Below are positions 9,627-19,731 of a DNA stretch of 64,000 nucleotides, piece after piece. The notes under the pieces are model-generated. The model was not told the origin of the DNA. It searched no databases and worked only from the letters and a program-made list of their open reading frames with translations. Every line of letters begins with the position of its first letter. Positions within the stretch are counted from its first letter, which is position 1. The stretch is taken from NCBI GenBank assembly GCA_964030785.1, contig OZ034970.1, positions 39,694,377 through 39,758,376 on the forward strand, given 5' to 3'. A program made the translations under genes and the position numbers. The DNA is from Siderastrea siderea (taxonomy: Eukaryota; Cnidaria; Anthozoa; Scleractinia; Rhizangiidae).

Positions 9627-12600
9627 TCATGTTCCGGCAGCCTCTAACAGCACAATCTTGTCAATAGGACGCACGAGAACAGATGTTCTCGTCTTTACTC
9701 TCACACTCCGCACTAGGCCATCCTTCTGGTTGGGAAAAACCTCTAAGATAGGTCCCAGAGGCCAGGAACTCCGCGGTAGATTTTCATCTACCAGCAGAAC
9801 AACATCGCCAACTGCGAAATTCCTGCTCACACGGCTCCACTTTTGTCTCTCTTGTAAAGCGGGTAGGTATTCTCGTAGCCACCTTCTCCAAAATACGTCA
9901 GCCAGGTACTGCACGTGTCGCCATCTGCGGCGCGAGTAGTTGTCGCCTTTAACGAACAGACCTGGAGGCAAGGTGGGCCCTGAACGTAGCAGGAGGAGAT
10001 GATTTGGCGTGAGGGCCTCAGGATCTCTGGGATCATCTGACACCTTAGTAATTGGTCGCCCGTTGATGATTGCCTCAACCTCGGCCATTAGCGTGAGGAG
10101 CCCTTCGTCGTCCAAGGGTTGTTCCTTTAGGAGAGCCTTCATCACTTTTCTTGTCGTGCGAATGCATCGCTCCCATACGCCTCCATGATGGGAGCCTGCT
10201 GGAGGGTTAAAAATCCACTTGATATCCTTAGCCAAGAGGAAGTCGTGGATCTTGCCATGATTCCACTCGTCAATCGCTTCACGTAACTCTTTGTCTCCCT
10301 TTACAAAGTTTCCACCATTGTCGGACCTCATCAGTGACGGCTGACCCCTTCTTGCAATGAATCTTCTGAACGCGTTGATGAAAGAGTCGGTGTCTAAGCT
10401 GTGCGCAATCTCGATGTGAATCGCCCGAATCGATAAGCAAGTGAATAGGACTCCGTACCGCTTTACCATGCTCCTTCCACGTCGCACTTCCAGCGGACCA
10501 AAACAGTCAACACCGACGTAGCTGAACGGAGGATTTGAAGGATTAACCCTGTCTTCAGGTAAACTTGCCATTTTCTGCTGACCTGCTGACGCCTGTCTTC
10601 TACTGCAGTCAAAACACGAGTTTAGCATGCGGCGAATGGAGACCCTTGCTTGAGTTATCCAATATCTCAGCCTAATCAAGGATAGCGTGTGCTCAACGCC
10701 GGAGTGACCACTGATTAGGTGATAGTGACGTATGATGAGGCCAGAGATGTGATGATCTTTAGGGAGGATAACAGGATGTTTAGCTTCTTGCTTGATCGGA
10801 GAGTTGTGTAGGCGACCTCCAACACGAATAACTCCATCCACGAGAATTGGATCCAACTTAGTAATGCTACTTGACTTCTTGACCTCTCGTCGCGAACTTG
10901 TTAAGGACAGCAATTCGTCGTGGAAACTGCGGCCTTGAACTGCCTTGATAATAGCTTTCTCGGAGTGTTCCATCTCCTTGACGTCTAAAGGGTTAACCTT
11001 TCTTTCACTGTTGAACTGCAAAGCTTCTCCTCGCTTTCGTTTGGCGACAGCGTGTCGTAAATGACTCTTGTACCTTAGCATCCAGGCAACGAATTTCTTC
11101 AATTGGAACCATGAGGAGAACCGATCAAACAACTTATCGATCTCCACAATCGCAGGGTGAGACAGACTGACAAAGGTGGCTTTCTTTACTTCAGGCGCGC
11201 AGTGGTCTTCTGTATCTTGATCCATGACAGGAGGGCGCTTCGGCCAGTTCTCTTCGTTTTGCCAAAGGAAGTCTGGACCCCTTATCCAGCGGTTGCTCTC
11301 AGTTATAGCCTCGACCGTCATTCCTCTTGAAGCGTCGTCAGCGGGGTTGAGCTTTGTTTCAACGTAGCGCCACTGACTCGGTAGTGATTGTTCTCGTATT
11401 GCAGCTACTCTGTTGGCAACGAACGTTTGGAACCTTTTCTCTTCGTTCTCGATATAGCGAAGGACACACGTACTGTCTGTCCAATAGACCGACTCATCCA
11501 CTGCTACTTCAATCTCCTCGAGGATCATTCTGTCCAGTCTGGTAGACAGCACGGCAGCGGGGAGCTCCAGTCTTGGTATGGTGACTGGTTTCAGTGGAGA
11601 TAGCCTGGATTTCCCAATTACAAATGAGCAGTGAACAACACCACTTGCGTTGACTAATCGGAGGTAAGCTACTGCACCATAAGCTACTTCAGAGGCGTCG
11701 GAGAAGTAATGTAGTTGAGAGGAGATGACTTCACCGAAGTCTGGGGGCTTAAAGCACCGGTCAACGGAGAACTGCTCAAGCTTTGGTAGTGTTTCCAGCC
11801 AAGATTTCCAGCGCTGGAGATCTTCGTCAGGGATTTTGTCGTCCCAGTTAAGCTTCTTCCTGCAAAGGTCTTGGAGGAGTATCTTCGCAGAAAGGATAAA
11901 TGGAGAGACGAACCCGAGGGGATCGTATACTGAGCTGACTACCGACAGGATACCTCGTCGCGTAGCTGGGCGGTCTTTGACGATGATACTGAATCCGAAG
12001 GTGTCTGATGATACGTACCATTGTACACCAAGCGCTCTTTCAATAGGGGCGTGGCCGAAATCTAAATTCTTCACCGACGTCGCTCGCTCTGATTCAGGGA
12101 TGGATTCCACGACTCCACGAGAGTTTGACAACCATTTAGTCAACCGAAAGCCACCTTTCTTGAGTAGCTCTGTTAGATTCTTCACGAGATAAATGGCATC
12201 ATGCTCTGACTTGACTGACTTTAAGCAATCGTCGACGTAGAAGTTCCGATCCACTGTACGAACAATTTGTGGGTCAAAGTTTGCTTTGTTATCATCTGCA
12301 GTTGTACGCAGAGCGAAATTAGCACAGCTGGGGGATGATACACCTCCGAAAAGATGTACCGTCATCATGAATTCTTCTGGCTCTGAGCTTAGGTTACCAT
12401 TGGGCCACCAGAGAAAGCGTAAAGCGCTGCAATCATCAGGTTTAACGCGGACTTGATGAAACATAGCTTCCACGTCTGACATAAGGGCGACGGTTTCTTG
12501 GCGGAATCGTGTCAGCACCCCGACGAGTGAATTTGTGAAATCCGGCCCCTGTAACAGATGGTCATTGAGTGAGCTTCCGCGATACTTCGCAGAGCAATCG

Positions 12601-15600
12601 AACACAACACGCACTTTTCCTGGCTTGGCCGGATGGAACACAGCATGGTGGGGAAGGTACCAGGTCTTTCCGGGAATGTCAGATTCTGGTGCTTTCTTAG
12701 CGTAACCCTTTTGAAGAAGGTCATCAATACAGCTCTTGTACTTCGTAAATAGATCCTGGTCCTTCAGCAGACGCTTCTTTAACAGTGATAGTCGATGTTG
12801 TGCGACAATCTTGTTGTTATCCAGACAGGGTGGATTGATTTTCCACGGTAAAGCAATTTCGTAATGCCCGTTCTCGAGTTTAGCCGTCTCATTCATGATA
12901 TCCAGCGCACGCTTGTCTTCTTGTGACATGGAGGATTTACCACCATAGACGGAATCACTGAACTCCATATTGCAGTAGTTGCGAAACTGTTCACTGAGTT
13001 CCACGTCAGCCTTGATGAAATTGGCGGTACGAACAGCATAACTTTGGGACCTGCGTAAAGGACCATTGACAACCCATCCGAAGACGGTTCTCGTTACATA
13101 AGGGCCACCATTTTGGCTCGGTCTGATCTCTTTCGGTTCCAGGACTTCTGGAGCGTCGCTTCCAATCAGCAAGCCAACGCCTGCATCGATTCGAGGAATC
13201 TTGATACCAGCGAGGTGTGGCCAGCGATCGATGTCTTCCTGATTGGCTGCATTGTCTGTGGATACAGGTAGCTTTGGTCTGGTGAAGACCATTGGCAGTT
13301 CTACAAGATTCTCCTCTTCAAGATCTAGCACTTCCAATCTGACTATGTGGCTTTCTGCTCTGCTATTTTCTTTCTCCATCGTCGTCAATGCTAGCGTTGT
13401 TTGCTGACCTGATAAGCCTAGCTGATGAGCGAGATCCTCAGAACAGAAAGACGAGTTTGAACCGCTATCTAGGAATGCGTACGTTTCAACAGCTACATCT
13501 TGGCCTGGCGCCTTCACCTTCACAGGGACTACTGCTAGTCCAGTCACAGCAACAAGATCGCGTTCGCCTTTATTGGGGGTCTCGTTTCTTCCCTTGATAT
13601 AGGAATTTACAGCTTCTCGATCACCATCTTGTGTCCGTGGCGTAACCTCGGCGGACGTGCGGTTTTCTGAACTAAGGTTCGGGGGTTGTTCGACACTTCT
13701 GGGATGCAAAAAGCTGGAATGGTTTCCATTACAGCCGGTGACCCGACAGAATCTTGGTCTCGAACATGAACTTGGCCTATGACCCGGAACAAGGCAGTTA
13801 TCGCACAGCCCTTTCGATCGCACAAATGCCAGCCTTTCATTTAGGGATTTCCTCTTGAAATCGCTGCACTGGGATAGCCAATGGGTCGAGCCACAGAGAG
13901 GACATTTACGCCTATCCTGGTACTGCTGTCTCCTAGCATCGTCGCCGCTCGCTTGTTTAGAACCAGTCTGCGTTGTGAAGGACGATGCGTTCCGCGCTAC
14001 GGGTTTCTGTTTCGCTTTAACGCTTCCTGCTGATGGTAGTGAGTGACTGGATATGTCTCCAAATATGGCGTGGGTAGCTGCTCTAGCCTTTGCTGTCACG
14101 AAGTCGCTGAGATCTTCAATTGTTACTTCTCTACCTTGGTTCTCGGTGACGTTATCTGCTACATCTCGCCACTTCTGTCGAAGACCATAAGGTAGCCTGC
14201 TGACTATTGCTTTAAGAGTGTCAGGATCCTCCACTTTGTTAAGATAGCCTATCTCCTTAAGAGTGTTTTTACAACTGGTTAGGAGAGTGGAAAATCTTCG
14301 GAGAGCATCTCCGTCTTCTGCCTTGATAGCGGGTCCCTTTGCGAGTTTATCGACGTACGCAGTTGCTATCCTGTAGCTCTGCCCGTACCTCTTCTTCAAA
14401 AGATCCCGTGCTTCGCGGTAACCCACTTCTTCCTTCATGGCAAGGCAGCTTTTCACAAGTTCTCTTACTTCACCTGTTGTGTATTGAACTAGGTAGTAGA
14501 GTCGAGTACTCTGACTTGACGTTTTACTCTCGATAAGGTTCTCGAACGCTCGTATAAAGGTCCAGTACTCTATTGGATTCCCGCTGAACGTTGGGACTTC
14601 TGGCTGGGGCAGCGTTAAAGCTAAAGTGCTCTCTTGCTGGCGCTGAATGAGCTCTTGCATACGACAATTCTGCTGGTGTTGTGCCTCTAACAGGCTTTGA
14701 GCGAGAGACGCAACCAGGACAGGATCATCGAGTTCAGATTTGTTTGTCTCTTCCTTGACCTTTGGTGAGTACGGCGACTTAATAGCTTTCCGGTCGTCAT
14801 ACGCTTGGATTTTAGGAAGAAAACTATTTGCTTCCGGGTTAGATGCTGACGGTTCAGCCGGCACGTTTTCAGGCAGATTGTCCGTATTATGACAGTTCGC
14901 CCTGACTTGCGTTGATTCTGAACTCCGAATGATGGGAGACGCCTTAGACTTAGCAAGTTGGCTGAGAGCTGCGTAACTTCCCACTTGGCTTGCTCCTGCT
15001 TCTGCTTCGGCGTAGACGTGTTCCTCAGCTTGAGCTTTCGCTATCTCGGTTTGAAGCTCCACTTGCTTCCTTTTCATCTGAAGACTGAGCTCTTCCCTCT
15101 GAATAGCTTGTATGCGTTCGAGATTAGCGGCTTCGGCCTCTAACACCGCTCTTTTAGCTGCAGCTTTCGTCTTCGCGGCTGAAATAGAGCTTGCGTGAGA
15201 TGCCCTCGACGTGACAGAACCACTGCGGCGTGACAACTTTGTACTGGCGCGAGAGCCGGCATTGCTGACAGAATCTTCGGGTTTTAGCTCTTTAGGTTCC
15301 ACAGTCGCGGATGTAAGCGTTTCGGCCGGGAGATTTATTGATGGTTCGATCCAGCGTGCAACTTCATTTACCAAATCTGCCATCGACTGGTTTACAGCTT
15401 CGAAGTATTCATTCGACTCCTTAATAGCGTGCTCATCCGAAAGGTTTTGATGATAAGCGTGGTGGGCGTTGTTGAAGTCTTCAACTATTAAATTTAAATC
15501 TTCAAGCTTCGTTTTGACGAGCTCGACATTTGTAGAATCGCGCATTAAATTTCTGACATCATTCTGCGCTTTCGTAACGAGGCCTTTCGTTGCGCTTCTT

Positions 15601-15722
15601 GATTGCTTTAAGGCTCGAATTCTTTCCGAATCGATAGCCTCCCAATCCAGTGTGTGATTTCGTTCTTTAATCCTTCCATTCGATGGATTATCCTGTGTAT
15701 TCGTGTCGATGTTATCGGCCAT
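9627..15722 (-). CDS. BEL/Pao Gag-Pol polyprotein (2031 aa)
   Basis: The frame starts at ATG 15722-15720 (MADNIDTNTQ) just inside the 5' LTR and ends just before the 3' LTR. Domains in order: a Gag region with a charged coiled coil (about 180-240) and a DUF1759-like part (370-560); Cys/His knuckles near 608-660 (CPLCGSTHWLSQC, CDNCLVPGHRPSSC); an aspartic protease with FLDSGSNSSFC near 750; reverse transcriptase with LMSDVEAMFHQV near 1080 and YVDDC near 1160; RNase H with YFSDASEVAYG near 1340; an integrase with an HHCC-type zinc region (1667-1710) and catalytic D/D/E in VDCFG, RSDNGGNF and GGVWERC (about 1735, 1797, 1848); and a DUF5641-type tail with RRRWRHVQYLADVFW. It makes the capsid and enzymes for copying and inserting the element. 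No stop or frameshift is present. Confidence 0.95.
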   Translation of the reverse strand: MADNIDTNTQDNPSNGRIKERNHTLDWEAIDSERIRALKQSRSATKGLVTKAQNDVRNLMRDSTNVELVKTKLEDLNLIVEDFNNAHHAYHQNLSDEHAIKESNEYFEAVNQSMADLVNEVARWIEPSINLPAETLTSATVEPKELKPEDSVSNAGSRASTKLSRRSGSVTSRASHASSISAAKTKAAAKRAVLEAEAANLERIQAIQREELSLQMKRKQVELQTEIAKAQAEEHVYAEAEAGASQVGSYAALSQLAKSKASPIIRSSESTQVRANCHNTDNLPENVPAEPSASNPEANSFLPKIQAYDDRKAIKSPYSPKVKEETNKSELDDPVLVASLAQSLLEAQHQQNCRMQELIQRQQESTLALTLPQPEVPTFSGNPIEYWTFIRAFENLIESKTSSQSTRLYYLVQYTTGEVRELVKSCLAMKEEVGYREARDLLKKRYGQSYRIATAYVDKLAKGPAIKAEDGDALRRFSTLLTSCKNTLKEIGYLNKVEDPDTLKAIVSRLPYGLRQKWRDVADNVTENQGREVTIEDLSDFVTAKARAATHAIFGDISSHSLPSAGSVKAKQKPVARNASSFTTQTGSKQASGDDARRQQYQDRRKCPLCGSTHWLSQCSDFKRKSLNERLAFVRSKGLCDNCLVPGHRPSSCSRPRFCRVTGCNGNHSSFLHPRSVEQPPNLSSENRTSAEVTPRTQDGDREAVNSYIKGRNETPNKGERDLVAVTGLAVVPVKVKAPGQDVAVETYAFLDSGSNSSFCSEDLAHQLGLSGQQTTLALTTMEKENSRAESHIVRLEVLDLEEENLVELPMVFTRPKLPVSTDNAANQEDIDRWPHLAGIKIPRIDAGVGLLIGSDAPEVLEPKEIRPSQNGGPYVTRTVFGWVVNGPLRRSQSYAVRTANFIKADVELSEQFRNYCNMEFSDSVYGGKSSMSQEDKRALDIMNETAKLENGHYEIALPWKINPPCLDNNKIVAQHRLSLLKKRLLKDQDLFTKYKSCIDDLLQKGYAKKAPESDIPGKTWYLPHHAVFHPAKPGKVRVVFDCSAKYRGSSLNDHLLQGPDFTNSLVGVLTRFRQETVALMSDVEAMFHQVRVKPDDCSALRFLWWPNGNLSSEPEEFMMTVHLFGGVSSPSCANFALRTTADDNKANFDPQIVRTVDRNFYVDDCLKSVKSEHDAIYLVKNLTELLKKGGFRLTKWLSNSRGVVESIPESERATSVKNLDFGHAPIERALGVQWYVSSDTFGFSIIVKDRPATRRGILSVVSSVYDPLGFVSPFILSAKILLQDLCRKKLNWDDKIPDEDLQRWKSWLETLPKLEQFSVDRCFKPPDFGEVISSQLHYFSDASEVAYGAVAYLRLVNASGVVHCSFVIGKSRLSPLKPVTIPRLELPAAVLSTRLDRMILEEIEVAVDESVYWTDSTCVLRYIENEEKRFQTFVANRVAAIREQSLPSQWRYVETKLNPADDASRGMTVEAITESNRWIRGPDFLWQNEENWPKRPPVMDQDTEDHCAPEVKKATFVSLSHPAIVEIDKLFDRFSSWFQLKKFVAWMLRYKSHLRHAVAKRKRGEALQFNSERKVNPLDVKEMEHSEKAIIKAVQGRSFHDELLSLTSSRREVKKSSSITKLDPILVDGVIRVGGRLHNSPIKQEAKHPVILPKDHHISGLIIRHYHLISGHSGVEHTLSLIRLRYWITQARVSIRRMLNSCFDCSRRQASAGQQKMASLPEDRVNPSNPPFSYVGVDCFGPLEVRRGRSMVKRYGVLFTCLSIRAIHIEIAHSLDTDSFINAFRRFIARRGQPSLMRSDNGGNFVKGDKELREAIDEWNHGKIHDFLLAKDIKWIFNPPAGSHHGGVWERCIRTTRKVMKALLKEQPLDDEGLLTLMAEVEAIINGRPITKVSDDPRDPEALTPNHLLLLRSGPTLPPGLFVKGDNYSRRRWRHVQYLADVFWRRWLREYLPALQERQKWSRVSRNFAVGDVVLLVDENLPRSSWPLGPILEVFPNQKDGLVRSVRVKTRTSVLVRPIDKIVLLEAAGT

Positions 15723-15868
15723 AATCGATAGGCGTCAAATTTCTACGCACAAGTTCCACAACGTGACCGCGTGTTACATAACAATTAGACCACGCTTTAT
15801 TGGCGTTTCCATTCGAAAAACCAAAGTCACTAGCCTCAAAATTGCAAAGAGCAGCAAATTCGAACGAA

Positions 15869-17305
15869 TGTGACCTCCAAAGAGTCACAGGGTAGCGTCA
15901 TGTAGTAGCATGAATTTAGGAGCGTGAACGAACGCACAAGACCCACGTGTAGTATTAAACTTGACGGAAACAGTAAGCCAGGACTCAATTAATCCAACAA
16001 TGTTTATTCCATAGATTTCTTAAAGGTACACGAAGGTAGCGATGCGATTACCAGATAGCGATACGTAGCGGTGGTTACGCGGTAGTAAAGACAGCGATTT
16101 GCGTGGTTATGTTGTGGTTCGAACTAAAAGGCAATCACAAAGATTCCTTATGTAACGCAATAAGAACACTTAACCGAAGAAATCTTCTGAAATCACCTTG
16201 AAATAAAACTAAATACAACTAAACAGAACGACTAATTAGACCTTATAACATAACAAATAACTGGACAACGACTTACTTTGGTCAAGCTCCTGAAATACTT
16301 GAAAATAGCGTAGCGTAGCGTGAACTCGTGTAGGACAGGATCTCTAACTAGCAACTAATGTCTTAGGGCCTGTTTACATGGAAGGAGGGTAACCCTCCTA
16401 GAAGGGTTACCCTCCTTGGAGGGTCAAAAGATAGCCTTTCTTTACATGTGTAGGGTTATCCCTGGGGCTGTCTTACCAGCTAAAGGCGCGGAAACCTGAA
16501 ACCATCATGCGGATCAGCTTCGCACTTCGAAATTCGTTTACGTAGTTGAGAAGCACCTCAGCGGCTTCGGGCGTCCATGCTCATTTCCTTGCCTTTTTGG
16601 CTGAAGACTCGTCTCTTGATTTATTATTACTTGTGTTTATATTTTCCAGTGGCTGACTCCGTGTGGTGAATCTTTTAGGTCAAGGCCTTCGCCTTTTACC
16701 AGAACTATTTCACCAGAATGATCTATTCCGGCCTCCAAACTAATATTACCTTCTTCTTCGTCCTTTTGATTCAATCTTGCCAGCATAGGTCGACGAAATA
16801 ATTCTCCAGGTTCATAAGCGTGCAAAGCCATTTGTTATTATTATATTTTAAACAGTCTGGCGGCAATGTGACAGTAATCCGATCCCGCTAGACTTGTCCC
16901 TCTTAGGAGGGTAACCCTACCTCGACCTTTTACATGGCTTAAATAAACAAAAAGTTGTCCCTTCTAGAAGGGTTACCCTAGCAAGCAGATAGGGTAACCC
17001 TCCTCCTAGGGTGACCCTACCTCTCATGTAAACGAAACCGGGAAAAACAATAGAAAAGGGTAACCCTTCTAGGAGGGTAACCCTTGTAGGAGGGTTACCC
17101 TCCTTCCATGTAAACAGGCCCTTAGCCAGCCTAAAGTAAGCGTGTAATCCGAGAGCAAATAACGACTAGATTATATAACAATTTCGCAATAATTACGATA
17201 ACCAAAAAACGTGATCTTAAGTAAATATTAACTAAAACGTAAACGATAAGGCATGCTGATCACTGAACTTAAGTACAAACAATAAAATGGCGTTTCAAAC
17301 TAACA
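15869..17305 (-). repeat. 5' LTR of the BEL/Pao element, with MITE inside
   Basis: 1437 bp including a 756-bp insertion and its 3-bp target duplication; without these it is 678 bp, the same as the 3' LTR plus five bases. On the minus strand the base after the LTR begins TTCGTTCGAATTTG rather than the usual TGG of a primer binding site. Confidence 0.92.
16366..17121. mobile_element. PIF/Harbinger-like non-autonomous element
   Basis: Termini GGGCCTGTTTACATGG and CCATGTAAACAGGCCC are perfect inverted repeats, flanked by the 3-bp duplication TTA (16363-16365, 17122-17124). The other LTR shows the empty site. Inside the ends are clustered GGAGGGTAACCCT-type palindromes. On the minus strand a 64-codon frame (16831-16637, MALHAYEPGELFRRPMLARL) and, in another segment, WTPEAAEVLLNYVNEF (about 16580-16530) suggest remnants of the Myb/SANT-like second protein of Harbinger elements. 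The superfamily is inferred from the TTA duplication and these remnants. Confidence 0.75.
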
Positions 17306-17310
17306 GACAC

Positions 17311-17640
17311 TATCTACCGCTTTTTAGTATAAATCTACTAGCATAAATGCTGCAATCTGATTGGCTACCCTACTCGCTATCTATTCCATGATAGATAGTG
17401 AGTAGCGAAAAGGTGAGTGGCAGGCACAGTCTTATACTTCAAAATAACAATGCAATGTAGTAAAACGTTTCATTTTAGTGGAATATTAATCAAGATTTAT
17501 ACTAAAACAATTAGATTATTCGCTCTCGATTTCTATGCCTGATAGTTGATTCGGCCTTCGGCCTCATCAACTATCACGCGATAGAAATCTCGAGCTCATA
17601 ATCTAATTGTTAAGTAGAGCATCGGTGTAACTACTTTTAT
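17311..17640. repeat. Two hairpin repeats beside the BEL element
   Basis: A short hairpin TACTCGCTATCTAT/ATAGATAGTGAGTA lies at 17371-17404 (one mismatch). A longer one at 17506-17611 has about 50-bp imperfect arms beginning AACAATTAGATTAT. Both look like MITE remnants. Confidence 0.65.
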
Positions 17641-18091
17641 ATCAGGATAACAAGCATTCCCTGATCGAACCACTGTTAACGTCTCTCCGATATGTATTTG
17701 TTGCGAGTTCCAATTCACTTTATAGAGGTTTACTAGACACTACTCACCCTTTCTGAGAGTCGACCATGAAATGTTTATACCCGAAGACATCTAGAAACAA
17801 TTAAATTTGCAAAGCAAGGAGAGGAATTGCCAACCGAATTTATGTCATTCAAAATTAATAAGCGTGGAAATGCTTACCCTATCATCAAATGGGAGCTCCA
17901 CAGACCTGCGTAGGGAACCGATTGCACCGGCAGAGTGCTTGCTTGCTCATATCCAGGGGAGTCTTTTTGTAACAAAAGGGTATTTATGGAAAAAGCAACA
18001 AATTTAGTACAGTTAAGTTGTCGGAGACGCGAAGGAACTCATAATAGAAATGCTATTTACGACTCTTAGGGCTGGTTTGAAGCAATATGTG
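17641..18091. other. No supported gene
   Basis: Nothing recognisable; the open frame at 17807-18007 has no family resemblance. Confidence 0.4.
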
Positions 18092-18366
18092 CAGGGCTGC
18101 AAATAATTTTTCTTTCTTGAAAGGACATATAATCCGACCGAGTTTCCATTTTGGTCGGACAAAACAGAACTGTGGTCGGAGTTTTTTTTTAATTATGATT
18201 TTAACGGGAAGTCTTTCTTGAAATAATTTGTTCTCATCATTAGTTACTAATTATTTGGTAAAAAAATTTGTCCGAGCATAATGTCCAACCAAAGTTAAGA
18301 TTTCGTCGGACAAGGGCCGATTTTAGTCGAACATTGTCCGATGACCGACAGTTATCTGCAGCTCTG
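18092..18366. mobile_element. hAT-like MITE
   Basis: Ends CAGGGCTGCAAATAA and TTATCTGCAGCTCTG are near-perfect inverted repeats of hAT type. The flanking octamers match at only 5 of 8 positions, consistent with an old 8-bp duplication. The interior has several TTGTCCGA/TCGGACAA segments. Confidence 0.5.
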
Positions 18367-18814
18367 CATATATATAAGACTCGAGGTAACGAGAAGTTCA
18401 GAGGCGATGTCGATATAATGCGTTTTTCGCGTGTGAGAGAACACAACCAATAATTAAAGAAGAGTACATTTTTCAAGATGCCGCTGTAATAATTTTCTTT
18501 CTGGAATTCCAAAAGATTGGGTTTCTTTTCAAAACTTTTGCAGGTGTAAATGTAACGCTTCAAATATAAAACGAATCAATGTAGACTGCGTTTTATGAGA
18601 TCTAACAATCGTGTTGCAGGGGTCGAAACAGATTTCGATGCTCAGGTGATTGCAAAATACACTCGCGGATGCAAATGAATTGTCTGTTCGTTCCACAGAA
18701 ACAGCCGCTATTTTGATTCCGGCACGGACGTGGACCGAGCAGAAGTCCTCCAAAACCCGAACGAGCGACTTCGGGCAAGTGTTCACTTCCCCACGGACGC
18801 AGCACCACGCAGAA

Positions 18815-19731
18815 TCATTTTATCTCAACTCGCCCGTAACATTTGTCTCTGTGCCAATATTCATCGAAGTCTTCATATACTTTATACATATTCCTCTTGT
18901 CACTATGAAGTGCAGTGCACAATGCGCAACCATACAAATGAGTCGGTGACTCAAGTTTATATTTTTTCTTCCATTCGAAATACTCATTATAAGCCCTGTC
19001 ATTCTTGTCATTCTTGTCATTCTTGTCGATGTATTTTGCTAACTGCTTGACAGTTTGAAAATCAAATGTAAAGAAGATCCTCGCAGTTATTAACGCAACT
19101 TATGCAGTTGCGAAAAGAAAGCCTGAAAAAATCAGGCTGGTTTTCATATATTTATAATTTCATCTTCATCTTTCCCGGGTATATTACGAACCATATTTAA
19201 TGACCAGCTCCCAGTTGGCTTGTTAGCTCAATTGGTTAGAGCGCTGCACCGGTATCGCAGAGGTCAGGGTTCGAATTCCGGCAAGCCTGATTTTTTCAGG
19301 CTTTCTTTTCGCAACTGCATAAGTTACGTTAATAACTGCGAGGATCTTCTTTACATTTAATTCTTCATTCCACAGTTCAAATATATGGTTTTCATATATT
19401 TATAATTTCAGTTTGAAAATCCTTTACATCAATGTAGTGTGCGCCTCCGTCGAGGACTATAGGTACGAGGCCATTCTGCAACGCATTCTTCCAGCATTTC
19501 TCCGTAATGTAGTCTTTGCAGAGAGAATTTTTAAAAGCCAGGTAAAATTTGTGCCGTCTGAGTTGACTTTTACACTCTTCTGCAAGGAAGATTTCGCCTT
19601 TCCCTTTAGGGCAATTGAAATTACCGCACTTTCCGAAGATGTGTATCGGCAGGTATTCGGCAAGCTTTCTTGCATACTCGGTTCGTCTACTCGGCGCTCG
19701 ACAACCCCTCACAATCCAGGCAATAAGCCCT
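18815..19731 (-). pseudogene. GT10 alpha-1,3-fucosyltransferase terminal exon, split by a SINE
   Basis: The minus strand from 19731 (after a likely acceptor CTAAATTCAG) reads GLIAWIVRGC, SRRTEYARKLAEYL, HIFGKCG and KFYLAFKNSLCKDYITEKCW, the hallmark of family-10 fucosyltransferases, which transfer fucose from GDP-fucose in the Golgi. The frame then breaks at DFQT, where a SINE has inserted. Beyond the SINE it resumes as TVKQLAKYIDKND...YNEYFEWKKKY and ends at the stop 18815-18817. Read through the insert, translation stops at 19392. Two more oddities: the DGGAHYIDVKDF segment seems to lack roughly 10-15 residues usually present before the DVKDF motif, and KND is repeated three times by a 9-bp expansion. 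Upstream exons were not found in the window. Family assignment is firm; this copy is probably non-functional. Confidence 0.85.
19064..19408 (+). mobile_element. tRNA-headed SINE inside the fucosyltransferase exon
   Basis: Exact 13-bp target duplications CAGTTTGAAAATC lie at 19051-19063 and 19409-19421 and delimit the element. It holds a tRNA-like segment (about 19217-19288) with box A TTAGCTCAATTGG and box B GGTTCGAATTC, a CCTGATTTTTTCAGG hairpin, and a TTCAAATATATG tail. Its first 75 bp (19064-19138) are an inverted copy of 19284-19358 with one mismatch. The tail motif GGTTTTCATATATTTATAAT occurs twice (from 19139 and from 19388). Confidence 0.88.

Larger units (their letters stand above)
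8821..17305 (-). mobile_element. Complete BEL/Pao LTR retrotransposon
   Basis: The element is bounded by LTRs that start TGTGACC and end AACTAACA, and flanked by a 5-bp target duplication GACAC (8816-8820 and 17306-17310). One uninterrupted Gag-Pol frame of 2031 codons lies inside. Apart from a MITE in the 5' LTR, the LTRs differ only by a GTAGC duplication and one G/A change (near 9390 versus 17200), so the insertion is young. All enzymatic domains appear intact, so this copy may be autonomous. No envelope-like frame is seen. Confidence 0.95.

Noticed and set aside
11725..12192. 155-codon plus frame inside the BEL element
   Set aside because: It is antisense to the reverse transcriptase/RNase H region; Gag-Pol fully explains the sequence.
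19217..19288. tRNA gene
   Set aside because: It has pol III boxes and a fair cloverleaf, but C replaces the invariant T before the anticodon, and it is embedded in a SINE with target duplications.
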